Of a stretch of 35,285 bases of DNA, positions 26,579 to 34,777 are shown one piece after another. Numbering within the stretch: position 1 is the stretch's first letter; each line of letters opens with the position of its first letter. This DNA is from Crocinitomicaceae bacterium (lineage in GTDB: Bacteria > Bacteroidota > Bacteroidia > Flavobacteriales_D > Crocinitomicaceae), in assembly GCA_017983465.1 (NCBI GenBank), contig JAGOBK010000011.1, positions 1 through 35,285 of the forward strand. The letters run 5' to 3'. The notes under the pieces are model-generated. The model was not told where the DNA came from and did not search any database. It saw nothing but the letters and a program-made list of their open reading frames with translations. Position numbers and translations under genes: made by a program.

Positions 26579-27271
26579 ATGTTGAAAATAGGCGTATTAT
26601 TATCTGGATGTGGCGTTTATGACGGCGCAGAAATTCAAGAAGCGGTTTTAAGTTTACTGGCGATTGACCAAATGGGCGCACAAGCTGTGTGTATTGGCAT
26701 CGATGCGGATCAACATCACGTCGTCAACCATGTGAATGGAGAGGAAATGCCTCAAACAAGAAATATGTTGGTGGAAGCTGCGCGCATTGCACGTGGCGAC
26801 ATTCAAAAAATAGAAAACATTGTTCCGGCGGACATCGATGCGCTGGTGATTCCCGGTGGATTCGGAAGCGCAAAGAACTTCACTTCTTGGGCCTTCGATG
26901 GTTCAAACGCGACAATTCGTCCCGATGTGAAGCTGTTATTAGTCAACTTGGTCAACATAGGAAAACCAATTGTTGCCTTGTGTGTGAGTCCGATTGTGCT
27001 AGCGAAAGCGTTTGAAGGATCCATGATACAACCCAAAATGACTATTGGTTCCAAAAACGGAGCTTCTCCATATTCCATCAGTGATTTTGAAGCAGGAATG
27101 CGTGCGACAGGTACAGACGTGGAAGATTGCCCACTCGGAGAAGTACTCGTTGACGAAGAAAACCGCATCATCATGGCTCCGTGCTACATGATGAATGCGC
27201 GCATTTCAGAAATACAAGGAAACATTCAAGCGGCTTTTACAGCTTTAAAAAAGATGTTGCATGCCGAATGA
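26579..27271 (+). CDS. elbB: ElbB-type DJ-1/PfpI glyoxalase
   Basis: This 230-residue member of the DJ-1/PfpI superfamily matches ElbB (isoprenoid biosynthesis glyoxalase). It has the starting motif VLLSGCGVYDGAEIQEAV, IPGGFGSAKN and the nucleophile-elbow segment ALCVSPIVLAKAF with the conserved Cys. E. coli ElbB has glyoxalase activity on glyoxal and was linked to isoprenoid production; the physiological substrate here is unknown. It is the third gene of the operon, 11 bases after bshA. Its last 11 bases overlap the start of meaB. Confidence 0.93.
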   Translation: MLKIGVLLSGCGVYDGAEIQEAVLSLLAIDQMGAQAVCIGIDADQHHVVNHVNGEEMPQTRNMLVEAARIARGDIQKIENIVPADIDALVIPGGFGSAKNFTSWAFDGSNATIRPDVKLLLVNLVNIGKPIVALCVSPIVLAKAFEGSMIQPKMTIGSKNGASPYSISDFEAGMRATGTDVEDCPLGEVLVDEENRIIMAPCYMMNARISEIQGNIQAAFTALKKMLHAE

Positions 27272-28307
27272 TGAACGTCTAAACGATTGGTTAAAGGAGC
27301 GCAAAGCGCGTTTCAACGAACGTCGTGCAGATGAATTGTTTGAACGCATTTGTCAGCAGGATCGTGCTGCATTAAGCGCAGGAATCACTTTGGTCGAAAG
27401 TAGTCGTCCAGAGGATCGTTTTGAAGCCAATAAACTGCTTCAACTTTGTCTTTCACATAATAAGCGCGCATGGCGCATTGGCATCACTGGTGTTCCTGGA
27501 GTAGGGAAGAGCACGTTTATTGAATCCTTTGGAAATTACGTTTTACAACACAAGCAAAGTCTGGCCGTTTTAGCCATCGATCCTTCTTCCAATGTTTCAG
27601 GCGGAAGTATTCTTGGGGACAAAACACGCATGGAGACTTTGTCCAACAATGAACGCGTGTTTATTCGTCCAACAGCTGCTGGAACAACGTTAGGAGGCGT
27701 GGCGCGTCACACCCGTGAAGCCATCATTCTATGCGAAGCAGCAGGATACGAAGTGATTTTCATTGAAACGGTTGGTGTGGGTCAATCAGAGACGATTGTT
27801 CATTCCATGGTCGATTTCTTTTTGTTGCTCATGCTTGCAGGTGCAGGTGACGAGTTGCAGGGAATGAAGCGAGGCATCATGGAAATGGCCGATGGAATGA
27901 TCATCACGAAAGCGGATGGCGAGAACATTCAAAAATCAAATTGGGCAAGAAGAGAGTATGCGAATGCCTTGCACTTATTTCCACCCAAAGAAAACGACTG
28001 GATCACGCACGTTCACACCGCAAGCAGTCTCAAAGGCGAAGGATTTGAAGAAATCTGGAAAAACATTGATTCCTTTTTCAACCGTATGAATCACAGCGGA
28101 TGGATCACAGAAAACCGCAAGCGTCAAGAGTTAGCTATTTTAGAAGAAATGATGCGCTCCTTGCTTCAAAGCGACTTTTTCTCCAACGACCGTTGGATGG
28201 AAAAATACCATGCTGTTGAAGAACAAGTAATATCAGGAAACATCCTCGCATACCAAGCTGCGGAGGAGTTGTTTCAGGAGTTTCGGTCTAGTACTTCAAC
28301 ACTTTAA
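27261..28307 (+). CDS. meaB: Methylmalonyl-CoA mutase-associated GTPase MeaB
   Basis: This 348-residue G3E-type GTPase has the Walker A motif GVPGVGKS (residues 77-84). A switch/Walker B segment contains IETVGVGQSE, and the base-specificity segment reads ITKADGEN. MeaB guards adenosylcobalamin-dependent methylmalonyl-CoA mutase, gating cofactor loading and protecting it from inactivation. The mutase genes are not in the window. With the biotin carboxylase and sucC further left it suggests propionate metabolism. It overlaps elbB by 11 bases, and its 3' end overlaps the convergent CotH gene by 20 bases (28288-28307). Confidence 0.94.
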   Translation: MPNDERLNDWLKERKARFNERRADELFERICQQDRAALSAGITLVESSRPEDRFEANKLLQLCLSHNKRAWRIGITGVPGVGKSTFIESFGNYVLQHKQSLAVLAIDPSSNVSGGSILGDKTRMETLSNNERVFIRPTAAGTTLGGVARHTREAIILCEAAGYEVIFIETVGVGQSETIVHSMVDFFLLLMLAGAGDELQGMKRGIMEMADGMIITKADGENIQKSNWARREYANALHLFPPKENDWITHVHTASSLKGEGFEEIWKNIDSFFNRMNHSGWITENRKRQELAILEEMMRSLLQSDFFSNDRWMEKYHAVEEQVISGNILAYQAAEELFQEFRSSTSTL

Positions 28308-31290
28308 ACGTCGATAATATTTCTTCGTTCTTTTGAACGCGCAAGATATACACCGCTGAACGCATTTCTGGAATGGAAATTGGTGTTTCCAAAGCGGTGT
28401 TGTTCACCGTTCCACGGGAAATGATTCGTCCACTTAAATCATAGATTTCATACGTACAACCTGTTGCTTGTGTTTTGTTGTCGTGACTCAAGACAAAGGT
28501 TCCGTTCGATGGATTCGGTGCGACCGTGAAGTGAATGTCTGGTCCATCTGGAGGTAAAGGAATCAATTTGAAAACGGCCGTAAAGAAGGCTATATTCGCC
28601 GAAATATTTGTCGAAAGGCTGTCTTCCAAGGTATCCGAAATGAAAGCTCCCGGTAACCAATGCGAAAATTCGTATCCTGGTTTTGCTACAGGAACAAGTT
28701 GAATGGGAACGCCATCGAAATATCTTCCTGTCCATGGATACGTCACTGGTTGAATCGTGTTCAACGCAATTTCTCCACCATTTTCTGGGATAACGTCAAG
28801 TTCAACGTTGACCGTTTTCGTTAAATTAAATCCTGTTTTGATGTTGTTGAATACAACATTATTTCGACACGCCAATTGATCCTGGAAAACCTCGTGATTG
28901 TTTACAAATGTTTCCATTTGTCCGGCAATGTTGTTTGGATCTCCCCAACGTGCATATTCGTTTGGCATTTCTGTCACCATCGATTCAAAGAACATGTTTT
29001 CTCTTTCGAGTAAGACATCCGTTTGATAACTGGTATTCATCAAATCCGCAAAACGATTGATAAAGTAGTTTTTGTATTTCGTGTTTTGTATGCTTTTCAA
29101 CCAAATGTTAATGTAAGGGAGGTCCGTGCTTTGTCCCAACATATAATTGATGTGGTTGTCTGTACAGCTGGTCCAGCCATTTGGTTGCATCGATAATTCA
29201 AGATCGATCAATGCAAAACGCCAGCGCCAATTGGTTTTATCGGAACGGTATATTTTAATGTTGTTTCCTGGCCAATCGACATTTCCCATCCATGATTCTG
29301 CGATGATGTAATCCGAGTAATGTTTTAAATCGAAGTATTGATCGGCGTCACTCATGTAACTTGGCGCCAAAGGATTCAATGCTTGAAAATCGGCATATGA
29401 GTCCCAAAAATTATCTACGTCGCCTTCCACTGCCCGCAAAACAAGGTTGTACCAATAACTTAATGACAATAGCTCCAACGAATCCTTATTGGCTCCATCA
29501 TGAATTTCAAAGTACTCAGAGTTGAATTTCTCTCTAAGTTCATAAAGTCCAAAATAGGAACCGTTAATGTACACACTCACCGGACGATAAGCAGAATAGT
29601 AATTCTTCGTTCCTTCACTCATCATGCGAACTTGACTTGCGTCCTTGTAAGGTAAGTTCAAGTATTGGTTACTTCCATTGCGAAGGTAAATTTCACTGTA
29701 TTTCGTTCTGTCCGGACGATCTGGAATCAGTGGGTAGTTTACCGGAGCTTGTCCAAGTGCACCATGATCAAACGAAAGTCTAAATGAATGCTGTGGTTGA
29801 GAACGACTACCTCCGGCTCCTCCGTCCATGCGGATTGCCGTTTTACGTTCAAACAAAAATGGATGTCCAAGCCCTTCGTTCAGGTAAACTGCGTGTGCCG
29901 GTTTGACCCAGTCACTCGACCAATTATCAAAAATGCCACTTGCACCATAAAGATTACTTTGATCGGTCGTTACCATCAAAATAGGTGTGTCATGGCTAAT
30001 GTTAAACAAAAAGGTGACGATGGTTTGTTGACTAGGCAGGTAAGAACTGTTGCCATTTAAAGGAAATACTTTGGCACGAATCACCGTTTTTTGATAGACA
30101 AAAATAGAGTCTGTGTACGTCGTGGAAGTAAAGTTTGGTTCCGCACCATTTGTCGTGTAGACGAGTTTACATGGAACGGTGTTATTATGGGACAACTTCA
30201 AGTAGAAACTGGAGTTCACGACACCAGAAATACGAGAGCTAATGGGGCGAGATAAGCTATCCGAAAAAACGGAACTATTGTTATTGGTACTCCCCGGACT
30301 AGGGTTCATCCATTTGATCGTAGTTGAAGCATCAGGAATGCGCCCAATGGAAATATCTGCTGATGGTGATTCAACGGTTAAACTGGATACCAATTGTTGC
30401 GAAGGGTCAAATAAATAAACCGTTTCTCCGCTACCATCTAGTTTGAAATTGGTGTGAATCAGGTTTCCTTGAACGGGAATGAATTCATTGGTGAGTTCGG
30501 TTAGACTCGTCGTGTTCAAATGAAAATCGACATACGTGTAATTCTCACCATTTGTTGCCGCAACTTCGAATCCGATAGAATTAATCATCCCGGCTGATAA
30601 TCCTGAAGCACTTAATTCACTCGCTCGAATGAGCATTTGATGTCGTGCACCCCAGTACCAATTGCCAAATGGAGCTGGATAGTCGGTGTTCCCGTTTTGA
30701 ATCGTTCCAGTGCCAATGATCGCATTATTCAATTTGATGTTTGGACGTTGGTAATACGTGGAAGCATTGTTGGCTGAGCATGCTGCCGGACTCCCGTCGA
30801 TAAAACTTCCAATCGTTGATATGTAAGGAGTAGCAGTTTGTTTAAAAATCGAGTTCTCGGTGTATTGTGAGTTGTTGTAAGAACAGACGTTGATAACCAC
30901 GTTTGAAACACCATCCCAATAAAACGGACTTACAAGTTGGTGTTGACTCCATCCAGCTTGAGGGGTGAAATTTTGTTCTGAAATACCAAATTGAAAAGGG
31001 GAGGATCCAAAGCGATTTTTCTGACTGCAATAAATTTGTTGGAATCCACCTGCGGGAATATTGAGATTCGGCAATATCCACATATTTGGAATGGTCAACT
31101 TGTCTGATAAGGCATACCCAACTAGATTGACTGTGGTTGTTCCTGTATTATGTAATTCAATCCAATCACTCGCATCGCCATTTTCGTCACTCGATGATAA
31201 GTAATTTTTATTGCAGCCCTCGTTAATTGTTATTTGTGCAGAAACTACATGACAAATAGCGAGAATCAAAAAAGTTAGAATTTTTCTCAT
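28288..31290 (-). CDS. T9SS type A secreted CotH-kinase-family protein with a split lamin-tail domain
   Basis: This 1000-residue protein has a signal peptide (1-18, VVSAQ). A lamin-tail domain starts at about 20-100 (ITINEGCN, SDWIELHNTGTTTVNLVGYALSD) and seems to resume at 277-336 (TNFKLDGSGETVYLFD to NPSPGSTNNN). A different module (about 101-276) is inserted between. A chitobiase-C-like Ig module follows (352-425, LVYTTNGAEP). The CotH kinase domain (about 434-760) contains VSVYINGSYFGLYELREKF and WRWRFALIDLELSM, the latter holding the acidic metal-binding residues. The last 81 residues (VAPNPSNG to FKVLKY) are a type A T9SS sorting domain. CotH relatives phosphorylate proteins; the target of this secreted one is unknown. 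Confidence 0.9.
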   Translation of the reverse strand: MRKILTFLILAICHVVSAQITINEGCNKNYLSSSDENGDASDWIELHNTGTTTVNLVGYALSDKLTIPNMWILPNLNIPAGGFQQIYCSQKNRFGSSPFQFGISEQNFTPQAGWSQHQLVSPFYWDGVSNVVINVCSYNNSQYTENSIFKQTATPYISTIGSFIDGSPAACSANNASTYYQRPNIKLNNAIIGTGTIQNGNTDYPAPFGNWYWGARHQMLIRASELSASGLSAGMINSIGFEVAATNGENYTYVDFHLNTTSLTELTNEFIPVQGNLIHTNFKLDGSGETVYLFDPSQQLVSSLTVESPSADISIGRIPDASTTIKWMNPSPGSTNNNSSVFSDSLSRPISSRISGVVNSSFYLKLSHNNTVPCKLVYTTNGAEPNFTSTTYTDSIFVYQKTVIRAKVFPLNGNSSYLPSQQTIVTFLFNISHDTPILMVTTDQSNLYGASGIFDNWSSDWVKPAHAVYLNEGLGHPFLFERKTAIRMDGGAGGSRSQPQHSFRLSFDHGALGQAPVNYPLIPDRPDRTKYSEIYLRNGSNQYLNLPYKDASQVRMMSEGTKNYYSAYRPVSVYINGSYFGLYELREKFNSEYFEIHDGANKDSLELLSLSYWYNLVLRAVEGDVDNFWDSYADFQALNPLAPSYMSDADQYFDLKHYSDYIIAESWMGNVDWPGNNIKIYRSDKTNWRWRFALIDLELSMQPNGWTSCTDNHINYMLGQSTDLPYINIWLKSIQNTKYKNYFINRFADLMNTSYQTDVLLERENMFFESMVTEMPNEYARWGDPNNIAGQMETFVNNHEVFQDQLACRNNVVFNNIKTGFNLTKTVNVELDVIPENGGEIALNTIQPVTYPWTGRYFDGVPIQLVPVAKPGYEFSHWLPGAFISDTLEDSLSTNISANIAFFTAVFKLIPLPPDGPDIHFTVAPNPSNGTFVLSHDNKTQATGCTYEIYDLSGRIISRGTVNNTALETPISIPEMRSAVYILRVQKNEEILSTFKVLKY

Positions 31291-31307
31291 ATTGGCTCAA
31301 ATTGGGT

Positions 31308-31338
31308 AAAAAAAAAGGCTGGTTTAATCCAGCCTTTT
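31308..31338 (-). terminator. Intrinsic terminator after the T9SS gene at 31355
   Basis: On the minus strand, AAAAGGCTGG and CCAGCCTTTT form a 10-bp stem with a six-base loop, followed by a run of nine T (31308-31316 as A on the plus strand). It starts 17 bases after the stop of the 296-residue T9SS cargo and ends about 18 bases before the ATG of the CotH gene. Confidence 0.92.
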
Positions 31339-31354
31339 CAACAAGTATGGTTAA

Positions 31355-32245
31355 TTATTTCACGTAAACGCGTTGAGTCGTTGTTTCTGTTCCATTGGAA
31401 ACAAGCACTTGGTAAATTCCAGTACTTAGTTCGTCAAAGGATAGTGTATTGTTTACATCCGTTAATTTTTCCGTTTTCAAGGTTTGTCCGGACATCGAAA
31501 CAAAAGAAACACTTGCACCAATTACATCTGGTGTCACATTAATGCTCACGTGTTCTGGTGTACCTACGATTGTTACTTTATCAGCAAGGGAAATCAATTC
31601 CAAACCGGAATTTGCTCCTTCACCTGCTAAAATTTGTGAATTTGCAGTTGATTGGTATCCAAATCCATGAATGGTGATTTGCGAGGCGTTCGTGTTCACA
31701 GATAATTCAACCCATCCATAATGAGTATTTGCTCCAGCTGTAAATTTCGCGCCTAAAAATTTATTTGATTGGTCTCGGAAATTTCCTTGTTGAATCGGAA
31801 TTTGACCTAATAAACCAGCGTCAATAAGAATATCCACACCTAATGCGTTGTACGAAGAAGTCCCGAAGTTCGCAGCCGATGATATCGCGTCACCATTGTT
31901 CAATGCAGTTAATTGAAAAGAAGAAGAAGAGCTTCCTGTTCCGGCCGCGCCAATAAGTGAAACTCCATTCATCGTCACAGCAGCAGCTAAAGCACCTTCA
32001 TAGGTAAATTGAACACCTTGTGTTGAAGAAGCTCCACTAATGTGCTGAACGAAAAAGTTTAATTCTGGATTCGCATCGTTATTAAAATCTAACATAAACG
32101 GAGCAGATAAGGAATCAACTACGATATCTGGATTTAAATCAGTAGCAACTACTTGAGCTTGTAAATTACCTTGAGCAACTAAGGCTCCAGCAACTGCTGT
32201 ATATTGTTTTAATCTTGTTTTGTTCGAAGAAGATAATGTTTTCAT
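31355..32245 (-). CDS. T9SS type A secreted protein, function unknown
   Basis: This 296-residue protein has an unusual N-terminus. A polar, basic stretch (MKTLSSSNKTRLKQY) precedes a weakly hydrophobic region (TAVAGALVAQGNLQAQ), and cleavage is likely before VVATDLN. This arrangement is common to a Bacteroidota group of secreted proteins that carry a GWVEL motif (HYGWVELSV here, about residue 175) in a jelly-roll-like domain. The C-terminal ~80 residues, ending TQRVYVK, form a type A T9SS sorting domain. There is a Ser-rich loop near residue 105. No catalytic motif is visible. The gene is bracketed by a strong terminator downstream and a 54-base gap upstream, so it may be separately transcribed. 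Confidence 0.85.
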   Translation of the reverse strand: MKTLSSSNKTRLKQYTAVAGALVAQGNLQAQVVATDLNPDIVVDSLSAPFMLDFNNDANPELNFFVQHISGASSTQGVQFTYEGALAAAVTMNGVSLIGAAGTGSSSSSFQLTALNNGDAISSAANFGTSSYNALGVDILIDAGLLGQIPIQQGNFRDQSNKFLGAKFTAGANTHYGWVELSVNTNASQITIHGFGYQSTANSQILAGEGANSGLELISLADKVTIVGTPEHVSINVTPDVIGASVSFVSMSGQTLKTEKLTDVNNTLSFDELSTGIYQVLVSNGTETTTQRVYVK

Positions 32246-32299
32246 TTTCTAAAATTTGGATTAAAAATAATCATTTTCAATGGAATGCTAAAATTTTCG

Positions 32300-34777
32300 T
32301 TACTTCTTCAAGAAATTATCAAGTATAAACCCTTGTTCTTCTTTGTTTTCCTTCAATTCTGAATACGTCAAGTAAAGTACCGAAAGGTTTGCCTGACTTT
32401 CCATCCACGCTTCAATTTTTGCTTGTTCTTGTTCGAAATGCGCTAATTTTTTGGTGGATAAAATAGTTGACAAGGATTCTCCATCCTTATTTTTTGGGCT
32501 TAAATCAACTTGACTCTGAACATACAATAGTTTGTAGTTAAAATGATCAGGCAGAAAGGATAAAGAGTGACTAGGAATAAAGATGATTTGATCTCCAATA
32601 TCTTCCAACCAAGATGCGTCTTGGAAAAGATTCGCAGCTTTCTCCATTACGCTCTTATCTTGACTAATGGAATACCCAAATGATTCGATAAAGTCTAGTA
32701 CCTTTTCTTGATCCTGAGCTACTGCTTCTGTACAGATTATTCTTTCTCCTTTTATGGATTTTTCAAGTTGCTGTTCATGGTATTCTGCTTTGGAGGTGTC
32801 TTTTAAATGATCTCGGTAAATTTCATATAGCCATTTATGTGATTTCACATTTTTTGGAGCAATCCGAAGGTTTACTTCAAAGGCTTGAATAGCGTCTTCA
32901 TACAAGCCTTGTCGAACAAGTGCCTCGCCGAGGTGATAATGTGCACGGTGGAAGAAAAAATCGTAGTCAATGGCAATGAGAAATTCTTCAATGGCAGCAT
33001 TCATATTCCCTCTGCGTAAAAAGGTAAGGCCAAGTCCGTGGTGTGCTCTTGCATGCGAATCGTCGATGTTCAAAGCACGAATAAACTGATTTTCAGCTAA
33101 GATATATTTTTTTCGTTGAAGGAAAATCTGCGCAATGTTCAATGCCAATTGATAATTGTAGGGATTCTTTTCCTGAATCTTTAAAAGTTTCGGCAATGAC
33201 AAATGCGGTTTGTTCATGGCAAGAAGTATGAGGCCCTCTAAATAGTCCAAATACATGGGTTGTTCCATGCCCAATTTGTCATAAGCATCCTCCGCTCGTT
33301 GACTTTGTTTATTTTGTTCGCTGAGTTCCTCCAAAATCATCATCGACTTTCGGTACTGTCGTTTCGTTAAATAAGCGAAAGCCAAACGTTGTCCGTATCG
33401 TTGAATCTTACTTTCACTATAAATTCGATCTAAAATTTCAATGGCAGGTGCAAATTTTCCGGCATTGAGTAAATTTCGAGCGATGTAATATTCGTTTTCG
33501 CGCTTCGATTTCTCGACTTGTTGGATTTTATCATCGTCTAAGGCATCGATGTAACCAAGGTCAACCAACTGTTGCAAGGCTTCCTGTGCAGCCCATGGAT
33601 CTTCTCTCAAAATTTCATCGTGCATTCCAGCATCACCGGGAACTTGTTCCCAACTTTCAATCAAATTGACCTCACGTGCTTTTTCAAAACAAGCATGTAG
33701 TACTTTTCCCTCCATATCTTTTCCTACTGGAAGTTCCATATGGTGGAGTAGGGTCGGTGTGATGTCTAACACACTCAATCCGGAAATTTGACGTCCATCG
33801 TTCTTTATTCCGGGTCCAGCCATGACAAATACGCCAAACGGACTATGCTCCACTGCAGGTCCGGATGGTTCTTTCGGTATATACAAAGGACGTTGGTGGT
33901 CACAATGAAATCCATGATCGGAGATTAACAGAACCGTTGTGTTTTCTTCGTCAATCAGGCTCATCATTCTTGCTAGCATGCGGTCATGAAATAGGTATGC
34001 TGCTTCGACTACATCCTTAAAATCGTTAAAATCTTTTTCAGGAATTTCGGGTCTTCTCGGTGGGAAATAGCGCATGGCGATGTGCGAGAAGTGATCGATG
34101 GCATCGTGGTAAACTGCTGTGAAATCCCATTCCGTGTGTTCGAGTAAATGACATGTTGCACTATGAATCGTTCCGGCATTGGCCATGGTGCGTAACACAC
34201 TCGCCGTTCGTGGGTCGGAACGTAACGCTTCATCTGTTTTGATATTCGGAAGGAACGCTTGAGCCTGCTCCAAGTTAATTTGATGCGGATGGATGCGAAA
34301 CTCCTTCATCTTTTCGCTTAGCTCTTCTGGATGTACGGTTCCTTTGGGCATTTCCCATTCTTCACTCAGTGGTTTCGTCGCAATTTGATACAAATTGGAT
34401 ACCATGACTCCGTTGATGGGTTCCGCTGGATTACTCGGCCACCAAGCTACAACATTGCTTTTGTATCCTTCTTGATTCAAGATGTTCCAAATGGCTTTGA
34501 CCTTTCGTGAAGTAGAAGTAACTGGACGAAGATTTTCACCGTCTGGAGTTGGTTCGATGAATCCACCGATTCCGTGGGTGTCTGCCCGAAATCCTGTAGC
34601 AATACTCGTCCACAACATTGGAGAAAGTGGCGGATCTAAGGTTTGAAGTTTGCCATGAACTCCGCGGGACATCAATCGAGAAAGGGCCGGCATTTTTCCT
34701 TGTTGGATTAATGGCATAATGACTTTCCATTCGGCAGCATCCCAACCGATGACGAGTACTTTCTTTTTTGAACTCAT
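32300..34777 (-). CDS. Cytosolic alkaline-phosphatase-superfamily hydrolase (COG3379-like) with TPRs and a sulfotransferase-like C-terminus
   Basis: This 825-residue protein has no signal peptide or membrane helix. Residues 5-360 form a type I phosphodiesterase/nucleotide pyrophosphatase domain with every expected active-site residue. These are D13, the nucleophile region WTSIATG (T57/S58), D228 and H232 (DAIDHFSH), D287-H288 (SDHGF) and H311 (EHSPFG). About six TPR units follow (about 430-675). Residues 678-825 align without gaps over about 60 residues with the sulfotransferase encoded next door, but lack its PAPS-binding residues. The reaction could be phosphodiester or sulfate ester hydrolysis; the superfamily includes both. 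The gene starts within the last four bases (ATGA) of the sulfotransferase gene. Function is not established. Confidence 0.88.
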   Translation of the reverse strand: MSSKKKVLVIGWDAAEWKVIMPLIQQGKMPALSRLMSRGVHGKLQTLDPPLSPMLWTSIATGFRADTHGIGGFIEPTPDGENLRPVTSTSRKVKAIWNILNQEGYKSNVVAWWPSNPAEPINGVMVSNLYQIATKPLSEEWEMPKGTVHPEELSEKMKEFRIHPHQINLEQAQAFLPNIKTDEALRSDPRTASVLRTMANAGTIHSATCHLLEHTEWDFTAVYHDAIDHFSHIAMRYFPPRRPEIPEKDFNDFKDVVEAAYLFHDRMLARMMSLIDEENTTVLLISDHGFHCDHQRPLYIPKEPSGPAVEHSPFGVFVMAGPGIKNDGRQISGLSVLDITPTLLHHMELPVGKDMEGKVLHACFEKAREVNLIESWEQVPGDAGMHDEILREDPWAAQEALQQLVDLGYIDALDDDKIQQVEKSKRENEYYIARNLLNAGKFAPAIEILDRIYSESKIQRYGQRLAFAYLTKRQYRKSMMILEELSEQNKQSQRAEDAYDKLGMEQPMYLDYLEGLILLAMNKPHLSLPKLLKIQEKNPYNYQLALNIAQIFLQRKKYILAENQFIRALNIDDSHARAHHGLGLTFLRRGNMNAAIEEFLIAIDYDFFFHRAHYHLGEALVRQGLYEDAIQAFEVNLRIAPKNVKSHKWLYEIYRDHLKDTSKAEYHEQQLEKSIKGERIICTEAVAQDQEKVLDFIESFGYSISQDKSVMEKAANLFQDASWLEDIGDQIIFIPSHSLSFLPDHFNYKLLYVQSQVDLSPKNKDGESLSTILSTKKLAHFEQEQAKIEAWMESQANLSVLYLTYSELKENKEEQGFILDNFLKK

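Noticed and set aside
26803..27174. Minus-strand open frame of 123 codons opposite elbB
   Set aside because: Shadow of elbB, which has all family motifs.
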